DNA of 64,000 bases from Lingula anatina (Eukaryota > Brachiopoda > Lingulata > Lingulida > Lingulidae), in assembly GCF_001039355.2 (NCBI RefSeq), contig NW_019775791.1, positions 462,882 to 526,881 on the forward strand, read 5' to 3'. Position 1 is the first letter of the stretch; each line of letters starts with the position of its first letter. Positions 51,201 through 61,502 of this stretch are shown piece after piece. The notes under the pieces are model-generated. The model was given only the letters and a program-made list of their open reading frames with translations, did no database searches and was not told the origin of the DNA. Position numbers and translations under genes: made by a program.

Positions 51201-54200
51201 CAATCTCTGGTTGTCTTCCTGGTAGAAAATTGTCAGATTAGATAGAAATGTCTTGTGTATGTACGGGTAGTCCACCTTATTATATACCTTTTAGCCTTTT
51301 GAGAAAAGTTTGGAGATAAAATCTGAAATGCGGCAGAAATACGAGCAAGACCGCACAGAATACTTCTAAACTTAAGAAATGTTACTATTAAAAAAGAAGA
51401 CTATCCACCATGTCCCTTTATGGTAATATCGTGTGACATAAAGTTACTCGCGTGTCACTTTGCAGCAAGCAGTCTATATGTGACAGTGGTATAAGCTACA
51501 TAAGAGAACATCTTTGGCAACAATGCATTCTTTGTGTTCAAGGGGTTGAATTACATGGCAATTTCCACCCAATTTGTTTATAAATTTCATTGTGAATTGA
51601 ATCGTTAATACTGTGGCAATTCCAAAGAATGGTTTCAAATTGTAAATGTTATTTGGGATTGTGAGTGCCAGTCTTAAAACTATACATTCTGGTATCCGAT
51701 ACAGTAACACCGCGTAATTCTCAATCGTCAGCCCAGCAAACGACCACTTCCACGCAATCCAGGCGTGATGATGCAGTGCTGGACAGACGCTTGTGACTAT
51801 AATGTTACTTTGGTAAGACGTGATCCAGTAAATACTATTTTTGTGGTCACAAGCTTGTAAAAAATTATCCCGAAAGTTACTGTCAGCTGTTTAACTTCGG
51901 CAAGATGGCACTAGAACTTGCCTAGTACTAGTAGGACGCAAAGTGCTGGTATATATGTCGTCACTGACATGTGTTTGTAAGTGTCATATGACACACGTCA
52001 GAGGACAGTACAGTGCCTGGCGGGAACTCGTGCCATATACATGAACACGTCTCTCTGTGAAGGTGATCAAACAGACAATATTTACTGCTCTAAAACTAGT
52101 CAGACAACGTTGTGCCGGTGCCATATATAACCCATTGATGTTAGTTACTCTGTGGCTTTATATGTAACTCATGTTTTTATTTACAACAAGTATATAGCAA
52201 CATGCTGTTTTATGGTTGCCCCTATTGTTAACCCTTGCCTGTCATACCCCCTGGCTAGACATATAGGTCTTTCTCTACATATCACATTGCTTTTATTTTG
52301 GTTTATGTTTTTCGAAAACGTTTATAATAAAAATATCTTATATGCAATGCAATGAAATAGATTCAGTTTAATAACATTGTGATAATGCTGGCTTTGTAAA
52401 ATACAATACAATTACACAGACTATTTACCCCCCCCCCACACACACACACACACAAAGGGACAGCTCTACCTTCTGTTCCTTACATTAGGTAAACGTCAAG
52501 TCATAGGTGTTCACGGTGACAGTTAAAGCCTGCCATGTCCCGGGGGGGTGGGGGTGGGGGCATTGTTGAATGAAGCACCTGTCTCTGATGACGTCATCCC
52601 TGTGTGTCCTCCCTAACCTGCTGTTATAATTTCATCTCCAACTACCTGGTATTATCTTAATCTTGGTCATCAATGGAGATGCTGCCAAAGACATCAACGA
52701 GGTCCACATTTGACTGTGGTAATATTTCCTCATTAATTGTACGATATTTCTATTAAAACTTTCCTTTTAATTAATTTCTTTCTTGATATTAAAATTTTGC
52801 AGACGTAATGGTGGTAGTATATGACATATTCTAGTACAATACGTGTAGTTAGATAGAGACGCATTAAGCTTAGGATCGTGAATGCGACCTCTGCCCTTCA
52901 CCACATAAACAGGCCACTTGATGGCAACTAAACAGCACACCTGCGTCCATCTAGGTGTGGTCAGTGGGTACATTTAGGGGTTGACCACCGGCTAATAATC
53001 AAAGAATTTTAAGCCCGTGCACGCATTCGTGCGATAAAAGTGTGGTAAGAATTGGCCTGTAAACCGTGAACTTCAAGCCGAGCAGGAGCTCCATATCTTA
53101 TATCTAACTGTGCTGGGTTTGTTCCCTTCACATGCTTCATTAAGGTCGCCTATTGAAATGCAACGCAAAATAAGACTTTTCGGTTTGAAGTACATTTTTG
53201 TTTTTCATCCGGCCTCGTCGTCCTGAAGAAAAATAGTCAGCGGTAGCACGGCTTTGTCTGACTTTCATAATGTGTGCCTTGTGTTGGCGGATAGAAGCAA
53301 ACACACACAGGCTTAAACAGATTGTTACACGTCAACAGACGAGAACAATGTTGCTTACATAGTACCGCCTGGGAGAAAGAGTTTATGACAATATTTTGTG
53401 AAGGACTTGAGCTGAAAATCAACCTCTAATTTTAACAATTAAAGTATTGGATAAAACTTGTCCAAGTGACCTTTTGTGTGGCTGAAGTAGACGTCAAGCA
53501 ACCTCATACCTCTATATCAACTGCATGGACTAGATCCAGAGGGCTACCATTTATTTTGGCCCCAATGTAAACAGCCCTATTTGCACACACCCATGTGCTA
53601 TATGAATAATCTTTCTTTTCCTTCTTGCAGAATTCAACAATCTTAGGTTTTGAAACTTTTCCATTTCTTTATTTTTAACATGGCAATCTTCAAGTTAGTT
53701 CATTCCAAACCTGCACTCACAACATGCGTTAATCTCCGCGTGTCACAATCTACTGTCCCCATGCAGTGGTGGGACCATACAGGCACCCGTGGGACACAGC
53801 AGCCCCCCTCCCACCCCCCACCCTCCCATTATACAAGTATGCTTCCTTGAAAACTGCTCTGGTTGGAACATAGGCTTCAATAACAGTCTTACAGAGTCAC
53901 TGTTTAGAACGATAATGCTGAAACATGAGTAATTTCACAGGGTCCTTGAGATCAAAGAAAGAAAATGGACACATCAGGCGCCTTTCTGACTTTGTTTTTA
54001 CATCTAATATTACGATATTGACCCCTCTTGCCTCTGGGCTTGATAAAAATGAAAATATTCTGTAGTTGAAAAGCAGTAAAGATCATTTCCCGCCCGCTAA
54101 TGTCAGCTTTTTCTCAGACAAAGATTAATCCTGGTACCTTTGGTTCAGGTTAAAACAACATTTAAAAAAGTCATAACCATTTGTAATTTATTATCGAACA

Positions 54201-55366
54201 CGCCCTCATGACTTTACTCCAGTTGACTCCAGTGACGGTACAGATATGACAGAAAGATAGAGAAAAAAACGTCAAAAACATGTTTACATGTGTCTTCGTA
54301 GCTGGTTTATAGTGGCCCATAAATATAAACTGACATATCCATATAAATTGCAATAATATTCAACCTCCCCCCTTTTTTTGAAAACGAAACCAAATCATTA
54401 CGTTGTTTTTTTACCATTAAAGTTGTTTTCCGTGTTAAAAAATAAAGTTGTCTCTGTTCTGTTTGCGTGATGCAAATTAAGTGCTGTTCTTGTAGACAAG
54501 AGATGCTGTCTGCACGGTGATGATGCAGTCAAAAAAACTGCAGCTGGTCTAATTTATCAAGTAGTTATGGGTGGCTTAGGTGAACGGGTTCTATTGTCAT
54601 AAGACAGGTTACTTTTTTCAGATGCGTGATTTTTTTTGCTTCCTCATGTATTCAAGAGAAACTTGGGGCAGCTTAGAGCAGCTGTGTTTAATCGTTTCGA
54701 GTTGAAGCATAATTAACAAGAATCGGTTGCTTCAAGATTAATTTATATTTGAGTCTTAACAATCCCTTAATTAAGTTCATCTGAATGAGGCAATTATCAT
54801 CAAATCATCACAAGCCTCAAGTGTGTTGGTTTTATGTCGGCGGGGGTGGGAGAGGAAGGTTTTTCTTTATATTAGAATTATGAGAATTTGTGGCCCAGTC
54901 GAGTTGATTACTATTTTTTTTAAATTGTACTCAGCTAGTACACCAAAGCTGACTATAACTCACCTTGATAGTTGACAGGGATGACAAGAGCTGGCCCATC
55001 TCTCTTATGTTCTGCTCTCTCCTCGTCCCAGTGTAGATTACTGGCGAAAACTTTGGTCCCTCTGCGAGCAGAATACAGCAGGAACGGCTGCTGGGAGTTG
55101 AGAGTGGTCTTCTCGCCAAGGTTACTGTACAAACCACTGCTCAGTTTTACCACTTGAGGCAGCTGATGTTGGAACAGAAACAGGCGGGCGTCAACTGCTT
55201 CGTCCGCCCATTCAAAGTACGGCTCTGCGTCCTCAGAACCCTCCTCGCCATCAACAGAGGGACGCCGTGTCTGTGAGTGGTCTCTGTCCCCTCGCTTCAC
55301 CGCCGCATCTTCTTCATCCCCTGACACGTTCCCCGATGAATTCCTCAAATCATCCTCGTCATCCAT
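42238..55366 (-). CDS. GAREM: GAREM-type adaptor with CABIT and SAM domains
   Basis: Two coding exons, 54964-55366 and 42238-44954, join in phase (G plus GT) to give 1039 residues; human GAREM1 has 876. A TAG four codons upstream in frame fixes the start. An acidic N-terminus (MDDEDDLRNSS) precedes the CABIT domain from about residue 68 (LPQVVKLSSGLYS, PFLLYSARRGTKVFA, NYQGWFEIVPEE, FLVRSATPAFTLHQDL, GKEYTIAFGQSGLFSPIG). The middle is low-complexity and Ser/Glu-rich with tyrosine motifs (EPVYDDILSG, DPDYDEIPG, DEGYLMPHS) and short proline patches (PLPNP). A SAM domain ends the protein (about 972-1034: VQDVCRSLRYIGMK...LIDLDEDDLNEGF). Family members couple EGF-receptor signalling to ERK through phosphotyrosine recruitment of GRB2 and SHP2; the same role here is inference. 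The 10 kb intron splits the CABIT domain. Confidence 0.93.
46273..46395. repeat. 68-bp direct duplication
   Basis: TTTCAGTGTTCTCCATTTTG, then AACA and a short spacer, then TGAACCATGCCAGATAGTAT, then CCGTGGT occur at 46273 and again at 46341, nearly unchanged. It lies 560 bp from the large 11-bp array. Confidence 0.85.
46959..47932. repeat. minisatellite of an 11-bp unit, about 85 units
   Basis: Monomers are CCAGATATGTA and CCAGATATATA with variants CCAAATGTATA and the shortened CCATATACA. Because 11 is not a multiple of 3, three monomers make an 11-residue protein repeat in every frame, and the unit has no stop on either strand; this explains overlapping open frames of up to about 296 codons on both strands. 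Higher-order copies are visible: AGATAAAAACC at 47415 and 47543 (128 bp apart), and GTTCCAGATA at 47717 and 47801 (84 bp apart). It ends in a GTACATGTAGTACATG palindrome. Confidence 0.97.
48008..48028. repeat. short (GA)n run
   Basis: About ten GA dinucleotides in GAREM intron 1, just downstream of the 11-bp array. Confidence 0.85.
53803..53828 (-). other. C-rich tract, potential minus-strand G-quadruplex
   Basis: CCCCCCTCCCACCCCCCACC followed by CTCCC gives five C-runs with one-base loops. On the minus strand this is the sense strand of the GAREM intron RNA. A second G-run cluster, GGGGGGGTGGGGGTGGGGG, lies at 52542-52560 on the plus strand. Confidence 0.5.
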
Positions 55367-58300
55367 TCCGTCCTTCTAGTGGTGGTACCATATGTACTAT
55401 CACAGTCCCAGTCAAACACGTACGACTATGTAACAGGCAATACCTTGGCCTCGCCGCCCTAACTGGTTACAGGTCCCGATGTACAGGTAATGGACAGGTA
55501 TTTTAACAGAGGTAAACTTTAGTCGGAGTCTATGTTTGTGTCGTTACCTGAAACTGATGCCCACTGGGCCTTTCTCCCCGACATATCCCGTGTCCTAATC
55601 ACTTCATTTCAAGTGTTCACAGGCCTCCGCCAGAAGATACCATCAACACTGCATACATAATCCACGATAAACGCCACTAGGATATGGATCAGGGAATTAT
55701 TGAGAGAACAACCCAGTTCAGCGACCTTCCTCGCAGAAACCTCAAGCTATTTGCAAAGTTCTCTGTCGCCCTTGTACATGTAATTCGCACCGTGGCTTCT
55801 CAGCGCCCTTTTAAATGTCAACTTAAAAAGTGTCTATATTCCGGCCGTGCTCTTTCTGACAGCGTGCTCCGTGTGCACGTAATGGGCAAGCGTTCAGCTG
55901 GACTGCGACTTGGTGACAATTTTACGGTCATGCATGTCAGAATGCATAAGTCTCGTAACGAGCTCAGTTCCCCCTTCACCGCGACGTCAACTGAAGGGCT
56001 ATTGTACCTATACCTGCGGATTACTCATAATAACCAGGTACACTGGGCCCCGTCAGCTCTCTCACAACCTGACTGCGCTCTACCTGTACACTGAACCTGG
56101 TGTGTCTGTGTCTATGACACACGCTAGCCAAAGACTGTATGTGACAGCTGACTTCCCTTCCTGATTGAGTATGCAGATCACCGGCGTGAGGGGGGGACAT
56201 TAAGACACGTCCTTCCTCCGGAGAAACTGGATCCTATAAATGTTGACACGGCAATGGGTAATTTTGGGGAGAAGTCTCAGAAAAAAGTGTTAACTAACAA
56301 AATAGGTTGATTTTGATTACTAATATGCTTTTTTAAAATTTTCTTTTTAACACTGTTTGGTAGGGAGCTCTTCCCTTTTCAGAATTTCTTCCCCTCACCA
56401 CGTATTTTTGAACCCGTCACGCCCTCCTGCCTGCCTTACCGGCCTCCTCATCTGCCTCTCCCTAAAATATACCGATCATTGAAGTTTCCAGTGCGTAACG
56501 CATACAAGTCCATCAATAATATATTTCGTCAACTTTCCTCACCATATCACACAGTGTTCCATTGTTAGGTGTGCTTACACAGCAAACTCCTCTTCAACAT
56601 CGCCTCTCCCAGTCATCGATTACTTGAGAAAATGACGGAAGGTCTTGGCGCAGCGTTAGTGCAGAACCCTCCCCTCACCCGGGGTCTAAGATGGGTGAGC
56701 GAGACGCTGTTCATCGAACCCTATACGGGTCATTGCGACAGGACCCGACTGTGTATCCTTAACCCTATTTGCCATGCGCTTAAAGAACCCTGTAAATAAT
56801 TCATTAGTAACTATAATCAAATTTTAAGGGGTGTTCATTACAAGTTACCTCAGCGTTACAGAGATGAACTCTCTGATCCCACACATTGTGACCGTCCCAT
56901 ACTACTGGAACAGAGCATATATGGCTGTAGTTTTCTCTACACTTTTACAGTTTTCTCTACTTTTATAGTTTTCTCTATATATTTATATTTTCTCTATATA
57001 GTTAGAGTTTTCTCTGTTTGTCTAGATTTCTCTATTTTAAATATTTTCTCTATATATTTATAGTTTTCTCTTTATTTTTATAGTATATTTTTATTGTATA
57101 GGTTTCTTTATCAGCAAGTGTATGAATCAAGATATACAAACATCGAAAACGGTGTATGTTTCTCTGATCAATGAAATATAAAATACAATACCATACTTAT
57201 TATTATTCTTACCATTCTTATAGGAGTGAAACTGATGTTCTCAAGTTAAATAACAGACAATTTGAAAAGCGCTTAGTTCTTGAAATGAAAGTAATAACAG
57301 CATATTTTGGGATAGAATTGTTACTTCGGTCAAAACGAAAATCCAGTCAAGTGCCAGTAGAGATATAAAATAAAGATCAGTGGATATTTAGAAATATCAG
57401 TGAAGGTTGACGCTGTCAGCAGAACAAATGCTACACCTGTGCGTGCTGTGACACCGCTCCATAGTATGATGCGTGCGTCCTTGCTGAGGTTTGCTCAGTC
57501 ATCAGAGTGAAATAACGTGAAAACTGATAGTACGGAGCCACTTTCATTTCAGATTTCTGATCATGTAGCAATAGGGAATTTAAGCGTTTAACTTCATCGT
57601 TATTTCCGGCAATTCAGAGGTGTAACGTCTTTAAGCATTGTTATGAATTATTTGTGGCAAATCTTGCAGAAAGATGAGTCATAACCCACATGCCATCATA
57701 ACTTTGAGATACTTCATGCAGGCTGATTATGAATTATCATCATTTCATACTTAATGATCCAAACAAGAATAAAGGACAGAGTTCTAATTAACTTTTAAAA
57801 TGTCGAATTAGTTCCATTAAAAAGTCTGAAATAAATCGGTTTTCATTCTGACATGGACGCGTGCAGATCATGTCAGAATTCAGTGACTTGCAAATTGCTA
57901 TTTTTATTCATTATAAGACCACGCTGTCTTAAATAACAAAACACTATCAATTTATGTTAAAGAAAAAAAAAAGAATTAAAAACGCGTCACAAAACGGTGC
58001 ACCAATATTTCCGGCATCTCTGACACAATGCTTTGCCGCTTGAATTTTGGCACCTTCTCAATCACAATGCGATAATTTAAGAAAGTGCACTTTCCTGTGG
58101 TATCCCTTGTCCAACGTGTAAAACGAAAGCACCTCAAATCTTCTGACACAAGAGAAAGCAACTGGTAAAATGGATACATAATCCTCAGTGCTATCATAGT
58201 GGTATTAAAGACATTCTCTGCAAAATGTAGGTTTTGAGACCAGTGCCTTCCACAGCTAGGTAACCTACAATGAATCATCTAGAAATGTGATATTCAGTTC

Positions 58301-58522
58301 TTTCTATTTGTATGGTATAAGAGAAACGTAAATAAACGTGACTACCAATCACTCCTTTTGTCCATTGAAAGTCAAAGTAAAACAGAAAGATCATTGCTGT
58401 GTTTATATCTACACGTATCTGCTTAAATTCACAAAGTCTACTTTCACAATATGAACGTCCACCTACGTTCTGATATATACTCTCGTAACACGCGTATTTG
58501 TGCCTCGTAAAACCCTGTAGGC

Positions 58523-58560
<38 letters not shown>

Positions 58561-58953
58561 TTATGTGTACACACAGTCTCTGTAAAATTTTTTCTGCATG
58601 TTTATGTAGCATCAAAATAGAAATTATATGATAATGATATCTGGGGAATTCCCCTGGAAATTCCAAGACGATTCCTGGCTCAGAAATTGGGCTTTCCAGG
58701 TTTCGTATGCACAGCCTTGGACTCCTACGTTATAACAGAAGACTTTATAGAGATGTGACCCAGTCAGGAGAATTTGTAACTTAGCTGGTAAATTTACTGC
58801 CTACACTATTAGTATTACAGCGGGTTTCAACATCGCCACCGATAGAGGCGCCAGTGTCCCTCAGTGTCTGAAGGTCGCAGAGATAGCAGTATTCTTCTCC
58901 TGTCAGAGGCAAGACGTGCCAGTACTGAGAGCGTTTTTTGCAAATAATTTACA
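55367..58953. other. intergenic region between divergent GAREM and the unknown gene
   Basis: Contains the GAREM 5' flank and the upstream region of the plus-strand gene. Frames such as 55684-56094 show no family resemblance. An imperfect repeat of TATAGTTTTCTCTA lies at 56927-57110, and a CA microsatellite at about 58527-58559. No promoter motif could be placed with confidence. Confidence 0.5.
56927..57110. repeat. degenerate TAGTTTTCTCTA repeat
   Basis: About nine imperfect copies of a roughly 16-24 bp unit built on (A/T)TAGTTTTCTCTA, strongly pyrimidine-rich on the plus strand. Confidence 0.8.
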
Positions 58954-59967
58954 ATGGGAGGAACCTCTTCTAGCACTTCATACGAACGGCAAGGTAGGTT
59001 AATATTTTATTTAGATACCGGAATGATTTCAAAAATCATTGTTTATGTTGTGTCTGAAACATTCAGAACATTGTTTCTGAAAGTGAAAGTGACAGCAACG
59101 TTTTTCGATTATGTGAAGCGAGTGTTTTAAAACTAACATTCGCCAATCAATTTTTCCTGCCCGCTAAAAACCCAATGTAAATAGTACATAAGAAGTAAAG
59201 GAAAAGCTACCAGAGTGAACGTTTAAACAAACCTAATAAGTGCTGTAAAATCAAAATTTAAGATTTGATATCCGTCTATTATCACAGGTAAAAGAGTGGA
59301 TGCTGCGGCCACCCCCTCTTATTTCCATGAAACAGTCATCGGACCATGTGGAATACGAGGAGACAACAAAGCACTGTCGAAAGTAGACAGAGGGCTGTCT
59401 ATGGTGAAGGTTTGCAAATCAGACGCCACCGAACTTCAGAGGAAATTACAGCGGGAGTACTTCTCTCACTGGGAAGAGCGGTGCGATGTGAGCGAGTTCC
59501 ACGATTTTACCGTCGATCAAATTGATCAGCTGATAGAGAAAATCCACCGTAAAATGCGGAAATCTGGTCAGGACGTCCGGAAGAAACTCCGGGGGATCCG
59601 CTGGTCCGAACAGTGGTCCCAGAAAATGTTCGAGTTTTCCTTTGGAGATGACCTACAATCCGGCGTCGTCTACTTCGGTATGATTGCTCTAGCTAAAGAC
59701 GGCGCGGGTTTCATAGACGCCGCCACGTGTTTATACAAACTGGACTTTACAGTGGCGCAGGAAAAGGTGATCAGGACGGACACGGATCACTTTCTGGGCA
59801 TAGAATTGGAGACGCGCACCAGGACCTCCTATCGCGACCGCAGCCTGGGGTTCGTCACAGCTCAAGCCTTGAAAAACTTCGCCCGTACTAAGGCAGTGGA
59901 GGCCTTTCAAGAGCGGGGCCTTCTCCGGGCGGTTAACTATGTTTCCAGTTTAGAAGCAACAGAATAA
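58954..59967 (+). CDS. uncharacterised protein with N-myristoylation-type start, two exons
   Basis: Exons 58954-58993 and 59288-59967 join in phase (G plus GT) across a 294-bp intron, giving 239 residues. A TAA three codons upstream in frame fixes the ATG. The N-terminus MGGTSSSTSYERQ fits the N-myristoylation pattern (Gly2, Ser6). A charged, probably helical part follows (about residues 55-110: ELQRKLQREYFSHWEE, IDQLIEKIHRKMRK), then a likely alpha/beta part (SGVVYFGMIALAKDGAGF, AATCLYKLDFTVAQEKV) and a final helix (FARTKAVEAFQERGLLRAV). No transmembrane segment. Codon use is GC-richer than the surroundings, as in real genes here. I do not recognise the family; membrane anchoring is inference from the start. 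Confidence 0.8.
59079..59092 (+). promoter_or_regulatory. IRF/ISRE-like motif in the intron of the unknown gene
   Basis: GAAAGTGAAAGTGA matches the AAGTGA-repeat core bound by interferon regulatory factors. It lies 86 bp into the intron. Sequence match only. Confidence 0.35.
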
Positions 59968-60105
59968 TAGGAAAAACTCATTTGCTAGTTTGGACCCCGC
60001 AAATGTTTCACGAGTCCTAGTTAACATATTATATACCATGTTTTTGTACAACTTACTTTTCAGGAGAGGAGAAAAAAAAAATATACATCGTTTCAGACTT
60101 TTAAG

Positions 60106-60222
<117 letters not shown>

Positions 60223-60240
60223 ATAATTTGGGACAAAACA

Positions 60241-60360
60241 GAAAATGAATTGAAAGATTTCAACCTGATCCTCAACAACCTACATCCCTCTTTACATTTT
60301 ACGATGGATTCAAGTTTAACACAACTCCCATTCCTCGATGTTACGGTAATANGCGGGATA
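60241..60360 (+). pseudogene. Penelope-like reverse transcriptase fragment
   Basis: ELKDFNLILNNLHPSLHFT then SSLTQLPFLDVTV is the stretch after the catalytic YxDD in Penelope-like reverse transcriptases (..LN.LHP.I.FT....LPFLD..V). Only about 38 codons remain, an N follows, and neither the catalytic motif nor GIY-YIG part is nearby. Like the fragment at 16.2 kb it begins at a TA microsatellite. Confidence 0.65.
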
Positions 60361-60927
60361 TTCAGTGCACATACCGTGGTCAAAAGAGAAACCGAAAATA
60401 GAAAAGAGAAAATAGAAAATAGAAATTGCATGTGAACGAAGCCTATAAAANTCATGTTTACGCATCATAGCACAGAGATGTGCATAAATGTCACATTGCA
60501 AAATTACAGCTATTTATTTTCATTGTAATTCATTTATATCATATAATGCCAAATTACAGCTGTTTACTTTTATTATAATTTTCAGTTGTGTCTTGCAGTG
60601 GTGCTCATTTTTTCAAGACAGATTTAAAGGTTAGTGTATTTTGCCCATTATGTGTGAAACATTTTTGCCAAAGACGATGGGGAAAATAAAAACAGTTGAT
60701 TCAGGGTTCTCCAAGACAAAGTGCCACAGGAAGTGCAATTGAGCGTGATTACTGAAAACGCTGTACTTACACACATACCCCTACCCACTGAGCTATCCAG
60801 TTGGAGCGCATTTTGTCATATATGGACTTTTTATGCAATGCTTGACAGGCAAATACTGGTCATACTTCATTTGGAAGCTTTTTGTATCTGTACATTCATG
60901 CATCTAGACTGACAGCTTTGCAACGGA

Positions 60928-60933
60928 AATAAA
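60928..60933 (+). terminator. poly(A) signal of the unknown plus-strand gene
   Basis: AATAAA followed by a T/G-rich stretch (TGTGTTTTTC) about 960 bp after the stop codon. Another AATAAA occurs near 60685. Confidence 0.5.
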
Positions 60934-60996
60934 GCTTCTGTGTTTTTCAAATGTATGATACTTCATTGAAAAACAGTACGTAGCAGCATAAAAATA

Positions 60997-61002
60997 TTTA
61001 TT
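60997..61002 (-). terminator. poly(A) signal of Cu/Zn SOD
   Basis: TTTATT on the plus strand is AATAAA on the minus strand, about 500 bp beyond the SOD stop. It faces the plus-strand signal at 60928, so the two transcripts probably end within a few tens of bases of each other. Confidence 0.5.
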
Positions 61003-61502
61003 ACAATGTCCAGCACACTTTAGTTATAAACCAATGTGGCAGTAAAGCAAGCAGGTGATAGTCCCAAGTTTGTTACAAATATGTAAACATCACGGATTTT
61101 CTAAAAAAAAAAAAATTCATGAACCCTGTGTACAACAGGTATCACTACACTAGGGCTGAGTGAGTATGTAACTTAAGTTAAGCTGCCTCAAAGAGTTCTA
61201 GAAATTATCACTCTGATTACAACAAAATGACTGGCTGTAACATACAACAATCAGCCATTACTATCAGTGACCTCACTGACTAATGGCACAGAACAGATGT
61301 TATACATAATCATTACAATATTCCACATACGTCTTCAAACCTTTTTTTAACTTTGACAGAAGGCATGTAGTTTGTAGAATATAGAAACTTAAACAAAACA
61401 TAATTACAGGAACATAAGGCTTTCTTCCACCTTACTTCTTTAAAGGATTACAGTTTGATCAGATAAAGATAACAAGAAGCCAGTTTTATCAGCCAGCAGA
61501 GT

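Larger units (their letters stand above)
44955..54963 (-). other. GAREM intron 1 (10 kb)
   Basis: Donor GTGAGT at 54963-54958, acceptor CATTTCAG ending at 44955. Besides the repeats listed separately (46273-46395, 46959-47932, GA at 48008, A-run at 48546, CA tracts near 49.7 and 52.4 kb, G- and C-rich tracts near 52.5 and 53.8 kb) it holds no supported gene. Long frames over 46.8-47.95 kb exist only because the repeat unit lacks stops. Confidence 0.85.

Noticed and set aside
55684-56094. 136-codon plus-strand frame upstream of GAREM
   Set aside because: It overlaps another frame of similar length, has no family resemblance, and lies in the GC-richer GAREM 5' flank where stops are rarer by chance.
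58275-58574. 99-codon minus-strand frame with CVCVCV run
   Set aside because: Translation of the CA microsatellite.
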